Assembly: GCA_020205615.1 (NCBI GenBank)
Contig: CM035163.1
Span: 41,488,189 to 41,552,188 of the forward strand
Reading direction: 5' to 3'
Origin: Panax quinquefolius
Taxonomy: Eukaryota > Streptophyta > Magnoliopsida > Apiales > Araliaceae
DNA: 64,000 nucleotides
This document shows positions 21,550 through 33,148 of the stretch, piece by piece (position 1 is the first letter of the stretch; each line of letters opens with the position of its first letter). A program made the translations under genes and the position numbers. Under the pieces are notes generated by a model. It saw only the letters and a list, made by a program, of their open reading frames with translations, made no database searches and was not told the origin of the DNA.

Positions 21550-23236
21550 GTTTTGTTTTTTGTATGAAAAATAGAATAAATTATATTTTATTATGCATAC
21601 TGTTTGTATAGTGTCTACATAGTATTTGCATAGTAAAATTTAAAAAATTCAAATTTATCGAAATGTCGTCCAAGTGATTCTCGTGATTGTCGTTCAAATG
21701 ATTTTCTAATTTCAAATAATATCCTTTCCATTCTCCTATAAATAGGATGCTTAGTTAGAATTGAAAATCACACCAGAATCAGAGAATTCTTCTTCTATAA
21801 TATTGAGCGTATTTCTTTAGAGTTTAAGGAAGCTTTGAGCGTAGAAAACAGTATATGTTTTCTTCACGAATATCCCTGCTATACCAGTTGGAATACTCTT
21901 CTTTTTAAGGTAAGGGATATTATTTTTGTTCAATATTCATATGAAATAATATTTTCTTCCATACTCTGTAGTATGTAAGTAATATTATTTCGTTTCAGAT
22001 TTCGAATTCTACACTCATTTTGTTAAAGTTTTGGCTTCTATACTCCATGATATTAGTAGAATATCCTTAAAATTTTTGTTTCATCCAATATCTTTTCATG
22101 AAAATATTATTTTGAGCATTCTTGATAAATTTGAACTTTTTCATGCCGGAGTACTATTCACGGGGTACTATTCCCAAATTACTATTCATGTGGGGTACTA
22201 TTCATTCGGATTTATTCACCCGGGGCACTATTCATGATGAAAATTAATTTCTTTTCGGTCCAAATCATTTTTGTTACAATATTATTCTTGAATTTTACTC
22301 CACAAAGCAGTATCATGTTGACAATTTGGACATTATTGAATTTTGGATAAAATAAATTATAAATCTTTAAAAATTTATACTTTGCTTTATTTTAATTGAA
22401 TTCTTATATCATTGTCATCATCCTCATGCTTATATTAAGATGAAAGTCATTTGTGGTCGTAGTGCATAAATGAACTTGGTATGATTATGACCGGGGATTA
22501 TTCGGTATAATCATGACCGTAATGTTACAAATGATGTGGTAAAAGTCTTCATTGGCCCGTAGTGCATTGATGGACAGTTGTTGGCATGATCATGACCATT
22601 GGTGAAAACACGAATATCCTTGGCTCGTAGTGTATGGATAATTTGTGGTTGTGATACTAATGAATATCCTTGGCCCGTAGTGCATGGATAATTCAGTGAT
22701 GTAGATTATTTATTAAGCTAAGTCTCAGCGATAAAATTGATGATAAGCTTTTAAAATTATAGAAGATAGTAGATATCATGCTCTACTTGACTCTTCTAAT
22801 GGATTGCTTGTTTATTGTAGTTAAACTTGATATTTATTATATTTTATCAGTTTAACACTGTTGAAGGCTAACGATAATTTATTCTGCATTATCTTAGTCA
22901 TAATATTTCTTACTGGGTTAATTGAGCTCACCCTTTGCTTTCTTTGTTATATTCAGGAAATGAGAATATACCTGGGACTAGTTGGGGAACGGAGTGACGG
23001 TCCAGATGTTTGCATTAGTAGTCCTCACTATTATGTGAAATAGTGTGATAATAAATGTAATGAGAACTTCGTTTGAGTTTGAATATTGTCTATAAGACAA
23101 TATTCATATTAAAACGCTCAACTTATGTTTTGTCGTATTTTACACGACAACTGTATTATTAAGTTGTTTTTGAATTTTGTACCATGTATTTGACGACTCA
23201 GAATGGGTGATGTATACCTATTTTGGGGGCGTCACA
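20647..23236 (+). mobile_element. 3' LTR of Tekay-type gypsy element 1
   Basis: It is 2590 bp, starting TGTAAGACCCCAACGTTTAT and ending GGGGGCGTCACA. It differs from the 5' LTR by scattered substitutions and by a divided (TA)n region: tracts at 21427-21466 and about 21515-21544 enclose a G-rich spacer absent from the 5' copy. TATAAATA is at 21737-21744. Confidence 0.93.
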
Positions 23237-23559
23237 GAAAGGGTATCTATAAATTAAACATATTACTTGTAAACAAACATAGCGTCTAAACCTTAGAATT
23301 TAAACCAAAAATAGCACAAAGCTTGAAACTTTGAATTGACATTGAAGATGAGATAGAATTTCTGCTCTCTGTCTGCATTCCTATTGTAGATCACACAATA
23401 GCTTTTTGAGAGTCACATCTGATCTTCCTTGAGACACGTGCAGTAAGCTGAACACTTGGCACATTATCATGGTTCCTCCTTTTCAGGATCCTGAGTTGTA
23501 TTGCCTATGCCAAGCTTCATATTATTACTCACTAAACCCGGAGTGTCAAAGCCCGTTTG

Positions 23560-24575
23560 TTTCCTCTGACCTGTAAATGATGATCATCTAGCCAGAGTAG
23601 GAGGTTTTTTTAATCTTGGTTTTACAGGAAGTCCGTCTTTAGTGTTATATCTTATAGGAACAGAGGGAGGGATTCCTTCATGTCTAGGTTAATCTTTGGA
23701 GAGGAGTCAACAACAGGTAACTGCACATAATAAGCCTTATTAATATCAATAATGGCTTCAACATAGATATGAAGCAAAACATAGGGCATTAAATAGCCGT
23801 ACCTGATGCTTCAAAGGATTTAGTCCTTTGATCCCTTTAGCTGAATCTGGGCTGGTTTTTGACGGTGCAAATTGTGGTGTATCTACAATAGCCTTTGAAC
23901 CGTGAGTATCTCGCATTAATCGGGAACTTTAGATGATGCTTCTAAGATAGTTCTCTCGGTTACATACATTTCACCTTCATGCTGTTACCTCTCATAGGTG
24001 AACTGCTTTCTCTTACTTTTCCTTCTTTCGAGCCACCATTATATTTTTATGATTTTGGTTGCTTTATTTCTATATTGGATCTGTGTTCATTTTTGAAGGG
24101 TATTGTCACCTCTTATACCTCTATTTGGTTATTGGACACGCCAACGTCTCCGTTCATCACTTTCCCTTAGTCGCTAAAAGCCAACCTCCTCATCAATGTA
24201 AGCCAAATCAACATCAAGTATGCTTTATTGTCACAATTGATTGATACTACGGCCAGATACTTTTCTCACGACATGAAAATCTCTCATCACCTTTGCATGA
24301 ACTATTACTACTTTGGCTTTTAGCCATATTTTTACGAATATCACGAGCAATAGTGAGAGGTTTCAAAGGGGAATTAAAAGATGGGCGGTATTGTTCAACG
24401 TAAGGTTGCAAGTATTGGTGCTTCAGGATTTCAGATGCCTGATCCAAGTTGATTTGAGAAAATTAAGATGATGTGATATGAAAATACATATGCAAATTGT
24501 TAAATGAATCTAAGAGGGCTTACCTTGGGTCGATGTTCAGGGTTCTTTCTTAGCATGCTTTTGATAATTGTTTTC
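23560..24575 (-). pseudogene. NEK (NIMA-related) kinase fragment captured in Helitron B
   Basis: Minus-strand exons are 24524-24575, 23803-24438 and about 23560-23720. The first two have good splice sites. Exon 1 gives KTIIKSMLRKNPEHRPK, the end of a plant NEK kinase domain; exon 2 opens ASEILKHQYLQPYV and continues PLKPLTIARDIRKNM, also typical. Exon 3 gives IRYNTKDGLPVKPRLKKPP in one frame. Exon 2 has in-frame stops from about 24247 onward and most of the catalytic domain (ATP-binding lysine, HRD, DFG) is absent. It cannot encode an active kinase, though it might be transcribed as part of a Helitron chimera. Plant NEKs act on microtubules and cell expansion. Confidence 0.82.
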
Positions 24576-25309
24576 CTACAGATGGAACAATATAGAGAGT
24601 TATTATCATCTTAAAAATATACAAGAAAGAAAAATAATAAGGAACAATGGAAGTCAAATATTGACGTGTTGCACCAAATGACTTTATATTACAACTGAAT
24701 AAGAGCACTCAAATATAACTTATGCCAAGAAATATTCATCACCAGCACAGAAAATCATTAACTTATGACTTGCAGAGTTGGTCCTCTACCAGCCAAAAGG
24801 AGGCTCAAACTTGAAACATTCTCATTATAACAATAAATCTAATAAATAATTAAACTAAACTACTCCTCAAATAGGGGAAGGAAAAAAAACATGCATACAC
24901 GCGTGCAATTAGGCTGACCCAAAAAATTAAGAAGCAACATGTGATTGAACATGAAAGAATAAATTTTTTAATGCCAATGCACGAATTGTTTAACTTACAA
25001 GGATGGGGAGTAACAGGAAGGCAAAGGACCAATGGAGAATCAATTTATCTTACTTATTAGTCCTGCCTTCATTTTATGCTTTTTCAAGAACTACTCAGGA
25101 ATCACAGCAACTCCCTTCAATTCCATTTCACCTATTTTTCTACATAGCATATACAAAAATTAAATGCTACTATTGTCAAGTACAACTCCATTCTTTTCCA
25201 CAATTCTACCATCATCTCTTCGTCTGTATAGGGGATAACCCTCACCATCTATAATGGTTTGATCATTAAATCTTTTAGGAAAGTATTTTAAACATTTTCC
25301 ATCTTTCAT

Positions 25310-25627
25310 ACATGGCGATTGGAACTGGGATAGACTATCAAACTCACAAAATACAACATAAAATGTGATGCTATTTTTAAGGAGCTCTGTTAAGAAGAGC
25401 CACATCGAAGGATAGATCATAATGTAAGCAGTAAACTTTATACCTCTCTAAATAAGCTTTAAAGAAAGACCAAAAAAAAGAAAAAGAAAAAAGATTCCAA
25501 TTGATAACAAAATGCACTTCCAAGTTGAAACAGGAATAGGTCTATCAAACTCACAAAATGTAAAATAAATTGTGACCCTATAGTACTGTTAAAGGAGCAC
25601 TACTAAGAATAGCCGCATCCAAGGAGA
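25310..25627. repeat. Direct repeat of about 95 bp
   Basis: The segments at about 25316-25410 and 25531-25627 share ATCAAACTCACAAAAT and an AAGGAGC...GTTAAGAAGAGCC / AAGGAGC...CTAAGAATAGCC end. They are about 215 bp apart. Origin unknown; they may be ends of another decayed insertion. Confidence 0.5.
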
Positions 25628-25673
25628 ACCCATGTATGATGTAAGAAGTGTTTAAAAGTACTACTCCCTCCAT

Positions 25674-25909
25674 TCCAAAATATAGGTTTCAAAGTCAATT
25701 TAAGAAATTTTCAAATTCAAAATTGATGTAATTAATTTGACTTTTGAAATAAATAAAAATTTTAATTAGTGATAATAGTTAGATAGTTTACAATTTTCAT
25801 AATTGTATTGTCGAAAATAAATTAATTAATATCAATTTTGAAATTTAAAATATATCTCATACTGACTTCAAAAAATCATTAATGAACCTATTTTATAAAA
25901 TAGCGGGAG
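25674..25909. mobile_element. Stowaway-like MITE
   Basis: The ends CTCCCTCCATTCCAAAATA and reverse-complemented CTCCCGCTATTTTATAAAATA form the inverted repeat of Tc1/mariner-derived Stowaway elements. TA dinucleotides at 25672-25673 and 25910-25911 are the target duplication. 236 bp, no coding. Confidence 0.8.
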
Positions 25910-25981
25910 TACAATTCTCTTTGTACTAATGTCTGGAAACATCTGAATAATCAACAATGCTTTGCCAATAATTAAGCTTAC

Positions 25982-26112
25982 CAGTTCAAGCCTTCAAAGA
26001 GTCCTTCTCCTTTTATGGCAGAAGTTTTAAAAATAGTCCATTGGCGATTTTTTATCTTGTGCAACTCTAAGGCTTCGGTAACTGCAGCATTATCAAGTGC
26101 ACCAGGATGATC
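25982..26112 (-). pseudogene. Single ARL1-like GTPase exon captured in Helitron B
   Basis: This 131-nt exon is open for 43 residues, DHPGALDNAAVTEALELHKI then KNRQWTIFKTSAIKGEGLFE then GLN, with GATTATAG before it and GTAAGC after it on the minus strand. That closely follows the penultimate exon of plant ARF-like 1 GTPases, which recruit tethering proteins to the Golgi. The normal sequence starts NKQDLPGAL; here the Leu is His. No exons for the P-loop, switch regions or C-terminus are visible within several kb, so the exon is isolated. Its lack of stops suggests recent capture or merely its short length. Confidence 0.8.
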
Positions 26113-26312
26113 CTATAATCCAGAAAATCCAATATTTAAGAGAAGGGTAATTAGTATGAATGTTCTAAGACATGAAGTTGAAACAAAGACATTCACAATG
26201 TTGTGGCCAACTTCTCCCCGACACAGGCATTACTTTGATATTGATGTGTAAAATTAATGTGTAAAATACAATGACAACACCTCTTAATTCTTCCTCCTGA
26301 CAAGAAAGCACT

Positions 26313-26315
<3 letters not shown>

Positions 26316-26351
<36 letters not shown>
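26316..26351. repeat. (TA)n microsatellite
   Basis: About 17 TA units. Confidence 0.95.
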
Positions 26352-26355
<4 letters not shown>

Positions 26356-27666
26356 TAAAATCCATAACATAAATTTAAGGTTAAATTCACGTATATATAG
26401 TACATTTCTTTTTAGATAAATAAGCACAGGCCAAATAACCAAACAATGAATTACAATTTGAAAAATAATACAAAAATTTTACTTCAATTATTTATTTTAC
26501 TATGAAGACGATAAACTTGGAATAGGTAGGATTTGGCCATGTGATCTCCCCTTATAATGGGGGACAAAAGGAGTTGGCATTTAGTAACATAAAAAAAATT
26601 ATATTTTTCTAAAATTAGTTGAGAAAAATGAGGGGACTGTTAAGCGAAAGAGTCTATGTACAGAGAGTTATGCAACTGAATCTCAATTCTCAACCTACCA
26701 TTACCATATATAAATTCAGGTTATAACCTATCAAATATTTTGAAAAAAGAAAATCTAAAAAAAAAATAGTAAGAAAATATTCAACTTTCAACAACACGTC
26801 TCATCAACAACACAACACTAAAAATGTACTATTACACTCAAAAACATTCATGGTGCGGCTTAACTGCCTAACACCGCAACATAACACACATCAACAAAAA
26901 ATAAAATAAAAACATAAGTATTACGAAAAGACGATAAAATGGGCATACTAAGCTGCTGTAAATTGAAATAAGAATTAAGAGTCTCACAATAATTGGCTGT
27001 ATATATATGTTGAGGAGAATGTGAAATTATCCAGTGTCAAGTCTTACCGATCGAATGCTCTGATCGAAGTGTGCTGGGCTGGAGAGAGGGGTTTAGAACT
27101 CCTCGATCGGCTGAAGCTCCTTAAACTTTGTAAAAGTGACCAAGACTCGAATTGTTGGCACAATTGGGATAACAATCTACAGGATGTTTATGCTTTGGGG
27201 CTGAGTCTTCTTAGCCGTTTGAAAGAATTTGAACGAATACAAAATTAATTTAGTTGTCATATTTGAATATATGATCCCAGAGTTAGGGGAATTAGGGGGA
27301 TGAATTTAGGTTTTTTACAGTCTCATATGTGATGTTAGATGGGCATTTGTGTAAAGGGTAATTAGGAGCATTAATTAGGATGAACAACTGTTGATTTTTT
27401 AGAATGACAGATGTCAACTTATTGTGTAATATATTGTGTTTTAGTATATATAATAGATAATAGATTTGTAGTGATTTAGGAGATTATAAATTCAAAATAT
27501 TAATTTAGGATTAAAAAAGTAGTGATTTTAGGAGATAATAATTAAATTAGTAATGATAATATTAGAACAGGTAACATTATCATAATAGTTTAGATTTGTA
27601 GTGATTTATGGGATTATAAAATCAAAATATTAATGTGGGATTTAAAAATAGTGATTTTAGGAGATA

Positions 27667-28428
27667 CTCCCTCCATCCCAAAATAATAGACGTTCTAGAG
27701 AGTTTCACAAAGATTAAGAATAGTTATAATTTTACTATTTTACCCTTAATTAATACTATATTTCCTTGTTAAGCTTCCTGTGTGCCTTCTATTCTGGTGG
27801 AAAAGAATGTGAACATCTCCTTGTTAAGCTTCGTGCTTTCTCTACCCTCTCGCCGGCGGCCGCTACCTAACCGGCGACTCCATTAACTCCATTAACGCCG
27901 TCGATCCATTAACGTCGTCGATCCCGGCGACTACATTAATCGGCGACTCCATTAACTCCATTAATGTCATCGATCCATTAACACCGTCGATCCCGGCGAC
28001 TCCATTAACTCCATTAACGCCGTCGATCCCGGTGACTACATTAACCGGCGACTCCATTAACACAGTCGATCCATTAACGCCGTCGATCCCGGCGACTCCA
28101 TTAACTCCATTAACGCAGTCGATCCTCCCTTTTTGCTGTAGAGAATTTCATCATCGTCCCTCCCTTTTTGTTGTAGAGAAGCGGATAATGTTTCTCTGCT
28201 TAGCTAATATGAGAGAGAAAAAGGAGAGAGAAAGTAAATGGGATGGATTTGGTAAAGAGAGAAAAAGGAGAGAGAAAGTGAACGGGCAACATTAAATAGT
28301 CATTAATGGTGCTGGAGAAGGAAGGGTAAAAAAGGAAACAAATAGGTAAAATATTCTTGATTTTGTAGAACGTCAAATATTTTGAAAAAAAACAGTCTAG
28401 AATGTCTATTATTTTGGGATTGAGGGAG
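27667..28428. mobile_element. Stowaway-like MITE carrying a minisatellite
   Basis: The ends CTCCCTCCATCCCAAAATAA and reverse-complemented CTCCCTCAATCCCAAAATAA match for about 20 bp and continue into TAGACGTTCTAGA / TAGACATTCTAGA. TA flanks both sides (27665-27666 and 28429-28430). At 762 bp it is longer than usual because of a GC-rich repeat block at 27875-28125. Confidence 0.85.
27875..28125. repeat. GC-rich minisatellite, 9- to 20-bp units
   Basis: It is built from CCATTAACT and CCATTAACGCCGTCGAT words joined by CCCGGCGACT. Most units are multiples of three, so both strands stay open across it and give false repeat proteins (GIDGVNG-type on the minus strand). Its GC content stands far above the surroundings. 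Confidence 0.85.
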
Positions 28429-28608
28429 TAATAATTAAGTAGCGGTAATTTAAAAACTGGAGTAATGGATGAGCACATTAATTAGGCAGGACACGTGTTT
28501 TGTTAAGAGTCTTTAAGGAGCATTAATTAGGCAGAACAGGTGTTGAATTTTGAGAATGACAAATGTCAAGCTATGGTGTTATGTACTGCTTTTAGTATAT
28601 TTAATAGA

Positions 28609-30025
28609 TTCAAACTTCATTTAGTATTACACAAACGGTTAATGCTAGAAGTCTTAATTTTTTTGTATCAAATGGGTCTCAAATGACATGAAATTAAATA
28701 TTTTAATGATAATTAATGTATAGTCAATCACATAAGATCTATCCAATCAATATTATATCATGATAACACATTATTTGAGGCATTTTTTAACACAAAAAAA
28801 TTTGAGATCTTTATCATCACCCGTACACCAACTTCAACGAATCTTTATTCTTCGTTTTCGGGTTCTTAACAATACGCTCTTGGGGCGGACAATGACAGCA
28901 AATATAGTTTCGTGGTCTAAGTGAATACAAATTTAAGAGCCCATAACCAGAAATTATCCAAAGTTGGTTCGTGCACTTGGGCCTTTGTGCGTTCTACGGC
29001 TACAATACATCAAATCTTTTCATTTGTTATATTCAACTAATTTTAATACTTGATAATATGTACTCTGCGTGATTAACTTTTAAAAGTTAATTTAAGATTA
29101 TTTCAAATTTAAAATTGAGATATCTTATTAACAATTATGGAATAATAAATTTTTTAATGAGTAATACATTTAGATATTCAATAGTATTCATCATTGTTTA
29201 AAATTAAAAAAATATGTCAATTTTTATTTTAAAAATTCCTTACGTTGAATTTAAAAAGTCAATAATAATTAAATAATATGAAACGGATGAAGTAATTTGG
29301 AGGATTTTTTTCTTGAGCACATAGCACCATCTCTATTAATAAAGCGGCTCTTTTTGGGTCAAGTGATTTTGTGTCACATTTTTTCATTCCTCTTTTATCC
29401 CTACAACTTTAATTATATTACTATTTTGTTATTTTTATTTTAAATTTTTATCTCTCTACTTATTCTTTTAAATTTTATAACTTTTTTATTTTACTTCACA
29501 TAATTTACACAAATAATAATGTAATGTCTTGTGGGGTCTTAGTAATATATAATATTTCAATTTTACTTTGATATATGATAAATGAATAGTCTTATATTTT
29601 TATTTAGTTTTTTGAAATTGAATGAATAAAACCCAAATTAATTATTTGTTTCTGTATTCAATTTAACTTTTTGATATAAGAATATTCATTTGTGATTAAG
29701 AAAAGTAAGCTTAGGGTTGGTTTGGTAAAGTTTTATTTTTTATTATCAGGAAAAATCAACAACATATTTATGTTTTGTTTTGTTTTTGAAAATAAAAATG
29801 AAAACACGTTTTTTGATAAACTGTAATTGCGAACCGGAAAAAATGAACCAAAGACAAATCGGTTATAGCGACTGACATCCGTCGCTAAATCACAGAAAGA
29901 CCGATTTTTTGAGTCGTACCATCGTCATAGCTATAGTGTCAGCTTTCTATGTTATAGCGATGGTTACGGATTAAACCGTCGTTATAGCCGGTTCGCTGAT
30001 GAACCGGTCTGTTAGAGAAGCGGAC

Positions 30026-30084
<59 letters not shown>

Positions 30085-30175
30085 ACTGATTAATAGCTAA
30101 CGTTGTAAATATAATGTTATTCATATAACAAATCTCAGCCGTCCATCTATCCATCGAACGTTAAGAAGGAAGCCC
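28609..30175. other. Gene-free AT-rich DNA
   Basis: No gene seen. It contains a worn MITE-like stretch (about 29060-29295, ends TGTACTCTGCGT and ACGGATGAAGTA), a candidate plus-strand Helitron 5' end at about 29330 (TCTCTATTAATAAAGCGGC), a diverged GCGAC-type repeat (29840-30025) and a compound (TA)n(GT)n tract at 30026-30081. Confidence 0.55.
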
Positions 30176-30448
30176 CATCCGCACATTAATACGGAGGAGT
30201 CTGCAGTTTAGTTCTGCAGACGGAAAAATTATCCAAAATATCCCTCATCCATCTGTAGAATTAAACTGCGAACATTGTATATGTCAAGTGTTAATATCAT
30301 TAACACGATGACATTTTGCTCATATCACCCGTCCCCAAAACTAAATTGCGGACATTGAGTATATTTCCAATTAATCTTCAAACGCTGAATACTTATGTCT
30401 AGTTGTGTTATTCATAGCATGACTTTTGGATCTCATCTCATTTTGACA

Positions 30449-30850
30449 GTGACGATCTTGAACTAGAAAAGTTCGATTTAAGGTTATCAAAATTTTATTT
30501 CTTCTTGCATATTCTTTTTCTTACTAATTCATGTGGTTTGGATAATGAGAAACATGCATGACTAAACAACTGAATGGAAGATTGATAACTTTAAATCAAA
30601 CTTTTTTGGTCATATCACCCGTCCGTAGAACTAAACTTCTGCATATCTACACTTTTGGATTTTATTCTCATCTTCACACTAGTGATCTTGAACTACACAA
30701 GTTCGATTTAAGGCTTTTAAATTTTCTATTTCTTCTTGCATATTTTTGTGATGCCTGATTAATCTTATATGGGATGATGAGAAACATGAACATGATTAAA
30801 CAAATGATTTCATTTGTTTAACCATGCATGTTTCTCATCATTTCAGATAA
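30449..30850. repeat. Subterminal duplication and hairpin in the Mutator element
   Basis: GATCTTGAACTA followed by AAGTTCGATTTAAGG occurs at about 30454 and 30680, with downstream ATTTCTTCTTGCATATT in both. In the second copy ATGATGAGAAACATG and CATGTTTCTCATCAT, about 45 bp apart, form a hairpin (30774-30842). Confidence 0.7.
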
Positions 30851-31389
30851 GAATATATGAGAAAAATAAAAGAATTGATAGATTTAAATCTAACTTTTTT
30901 GTAGCTATGCCACATTTGCATAACCAAATTACGAACAATAAAATATATGTTTAACTCGTCCGCATAACTAAAGTACAGACAGTATGACGTTAACCTAAAA
31001 CGACATATATTTTACCCGTTCGCAGAACTAAAGTGCGGGCTGTAGGACTGATTAACCTAAATGATCATCCTTTTTCTTCAAAACTTCAATCAACTTGATA
31101 GAGCAGAACAAGTACTTAGCTTACCAGATCACTTTTCTTTCTTCCTTCCTCATCTTCTTATACCATTGAGAGAGCATAAACATAACAGGAGATGAACATT
31201 AGCTAAGTACGGTACAAGTGATTAATTTATTTTGACATGGAATTGTTTGCTGAGAAATCATTTCATTCAATTTCAATTACTGAGGAATAAATGCATGATA
31301 ATAATGATGTAACAAGTCTAGTTGAATTCCTTATGTTGGTCAAATTTCGATATGTTGGAAGATGTTTAATTTTTTTTAGACAATATGTG

Positions 31390-31773
31390 AAACGTGTTGA
31401 ATTTGAAGTAAAAATAAAAAGTAATAGAAAACATGTGAATTCTTAAGATTTTTGTTCTAAATTGTATCAAAGTCGTAAGGATGGATATATGATTGTTAAG
31501 AAAAATGAGGTTGTCACCGAAGATGAAAATAATAATAATAAGGGAAAGAGGAGGAGGGACTCAATTGATACAATAAAATATAGAGCCAAATTTTATGTTG
31601 TGCATGATAAAAGTAAAGATAACTGGTTTTTGTCTACTCTTGAACTGAATCATAATCATGAATTTGTGTCCCCAAGTAAAGTTTCACAGATTAAAACACA
31701 CAAAAATATTTCAGGAGTTGCTAGGAATTTGATTGAAAGTAGTATGCCCTCGAGCCAATCACATTGGATGTGA
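31390..31773 (+). pseudogene. FAR1 DNA-binding domain fragment (MULE N-terminus)
   Basis: The open part carries GKRRRDSIDTIKYRAKFYVV then DNWFLSTLELNHNHEFVSPS, then KTHKNISGVARNLIES. The W...HNHE spacing is the zinc-binding half of the FAR1/WRKY-GCM1 fold shared by FHY3/FAR1 regulators and Jittery-type transposases. Upstream, VEFEVKIKSNRKH followed by a stop near 31446 is probably the decayed first half. It breaks off 20 bp before the CACTA insertion. It has no ATG start. Capture by a host FAR1 gene is unlikely given the matching transposase downstream. Confidence 0.7.
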
Positions 31774-31790
31774 TAAACATTTAATTTGTA

Positions 31791-31793
31791 ATC
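31791..31793. repeat. Target-site duplication (left) of the CACTA element
   Basis: ATC here is repeated at 35696-35698, the 3-bp duplication expected of CACTA (En/Spm) elements. Confidence 0.85.
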
Positions 31794-32149
31794 CACTACA
31801 AGAAAAAGGTCCATCAGCGGCCAAAAGAATCTACGACCGCCGTATTCGGTCACTAATAATAGACTTAGTGACCACTATTAGCGACGGGTATCCTAACTAG
31901 TTGCTATTATATATTAGCGACCACGTTGTGGTCGCTAATTTGAATTTGTTGCCTTTAACTTTGGCGCGTGTGTTGGTGGGGAAAATCAATGCATAACTGC
32001 GATCGCACGCGGTCGCATATAACTGTCGCAGATCTGTTTGACTTCCTTAATAGCCAGACCGTCAAGTCAATTTAAATCAGGGACCGCATGCGGTCCCCAA
32101 AAGCGATCACTGATCTTTTTAAAAGCTACCAGCCTCTGTATCGTCTGCA

Positions 32150-32260
32150 AAAGACGAAACAGAAAGAAAATTGCGAGAGAGAAAAGGAGAAGAAGCCTCC
32201 GCCCGCCTCCGCCTCCACCTCCGCCCACCGCCGCCCACCGCCGCCTGTTACCCACCTAGG
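32150..32260. other. GC-rich segment in the CACTA element, open in several frames
   Basis: CCGCCC/CCACC repeats keep several frames open on both strands (proline-rich forward, glycine-rich reverse), ending near a possible donor CTAGGTATTC. It looks like the purine-rich leader and first exon of a captured gene or of the original transposase transcript, but there is no recognisable domain. Confidence 0.35.
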
Positions 32261-33148
32261 TATTCAGTCTTTTTCTTTCTCTTTCATCTATATATAGTTT
32301 TCAATTTGGGTTTAATTTGGAATTATATATATTGCATACTTATGTGTTTATATGAGTTTGATTTGGTTATTTAGTTTGAATTTGGATTAGATTAGCTAAC
32401 ATGTCGATTATATAATAATAGTGTGATATTTAGTTTCAATTTGGCTTTAATTTGTGCAATTTCAGTGCATGCATGTTCACAATATGATATTGAGGTTTAT
32501 GTTAGTGTATTAAATCAGATATTCAATTTGAGTTTTTTTTGCATAGTGTATAAATTTAGGGTATAATTTGTAGGTTGTTTAAGTGGTTAGACATAAATTA
32601 TAATTAAAATAATACAATGTCCATTATTATATAATATTACTAAATTACATAAATTAAATATTAAACTAAATTAAATTAAATAATAACAAAAAAAATAAAA
32701 TAAAACAACAAATAATAATACAAACTAAAGTAAAGAAAATAAAATAAATAAATTTCATTAGTTTACTTAATTTTCCCTACTAAAATCAACTAAGTAGAAT
32801 TTACTTATTTTTTACCACTAAATTTATACATATAAACTAATTGTAGTATTTTCTTAGTTAATATTACTTAGTTTCCCAATACTAATTAAAATAATTTAAG
32901 TAGCATTAATTTACTTAGTTTTACACAACTAAATAAAATAAAATAATATAATAAAATAAATTTATATTACTTTGTATAATACAAGATAATATAATATAAA
33001 ATAATATATCATAATATATCATAACATAACATAATTCACACGACATAACATATTATATAATAAGTTAATTAACTTAATTACATTCCTTAAATTTATTAAT
33101 TTAAATAATATAATATCATATAATATATTAAAAATAAATAAATAAATA

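Larger units (their letters stand above)
12368..27457 (-). mobile_element. Helitron B carrying captured host exons, split by a gypsy element
   Basis: On the minus strand it begins TCTATTATATATACTAAAA at 27457, preceded by A, and ends CACGGGTTTGTATCTAG at 12368, followed by T. This satisfies the A|TC...CTRR|T rule. Short complementary words CCTG/CCCG and CGGG before the end could form the usual weak 3' hairpin. Without the retrotransposon at 13309-23236 it is about 5.2 kb. It carries NEK-kinase and ARL1-like exons, both in its own orientation, and no helicase. The remaining interior (12496-13308, 24600-25980, 26113-27000) has no gene I recognise; the open frame at 27021-27248 is unassigned. 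Confidence 0.7.
27458..28608 (-). mobile_element. Helitron C, 3'-truncated
   Basis: The minus-strand 5' end TCTATTAAATATACTAAAAG is at 28608 and its first 150 bp closely match Helitron A. The interior matches Helitron A near 12007-12240 but stops at the edge of Helitron B, so the 3' part is missing. A Stowaway element splits it; Helitron A provides the empty site near 12194. Confidence 0.65.

Noticed and set aside
21369..21611. Open frame with IYIYIY runs (also 7994-8179, 29939-30154)
   Set aside because: These are translations of (TA)n and (GT)n microsatellites.
23560..24575. Functional NEK kinase gene
   Set aside because: Most of the catalytic domain is absent, in-frame stops are present and the exons lie inside a Helitron.
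25982..26112. Functional ARL1 GTPase gene
   Set aside because: Only one exon is present; no GTP-binding motifs or terminal exons in the flanks.
27021..27248. 75-codon open frame in Helitron B with relatively even codon use
   Set aside because: Not recognised in any frame; may be another captured fragment but there is no evidence for a family.
27863..28063. Minus-strand open frame with GIDGVNG repeats, resembling a collagen-like protein
   Set aside because: It lies wholly in the minisatellite; both strands are open because units are multiples of three. No start context or conserved domain.
31462..31773. Host FAR1-RELATED SEQUENCE gene
   Set aside because: The matching downstream part is a broken MULE transposase flanked by subterminal repeats; a transposon explains it better.
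32038..32374. Overlapping proline- or glycine-rich open frames
   Set aside because: Several frames on both strands are open over the same CCGCCC repeats; a low-complexity effect in the CACTA element.
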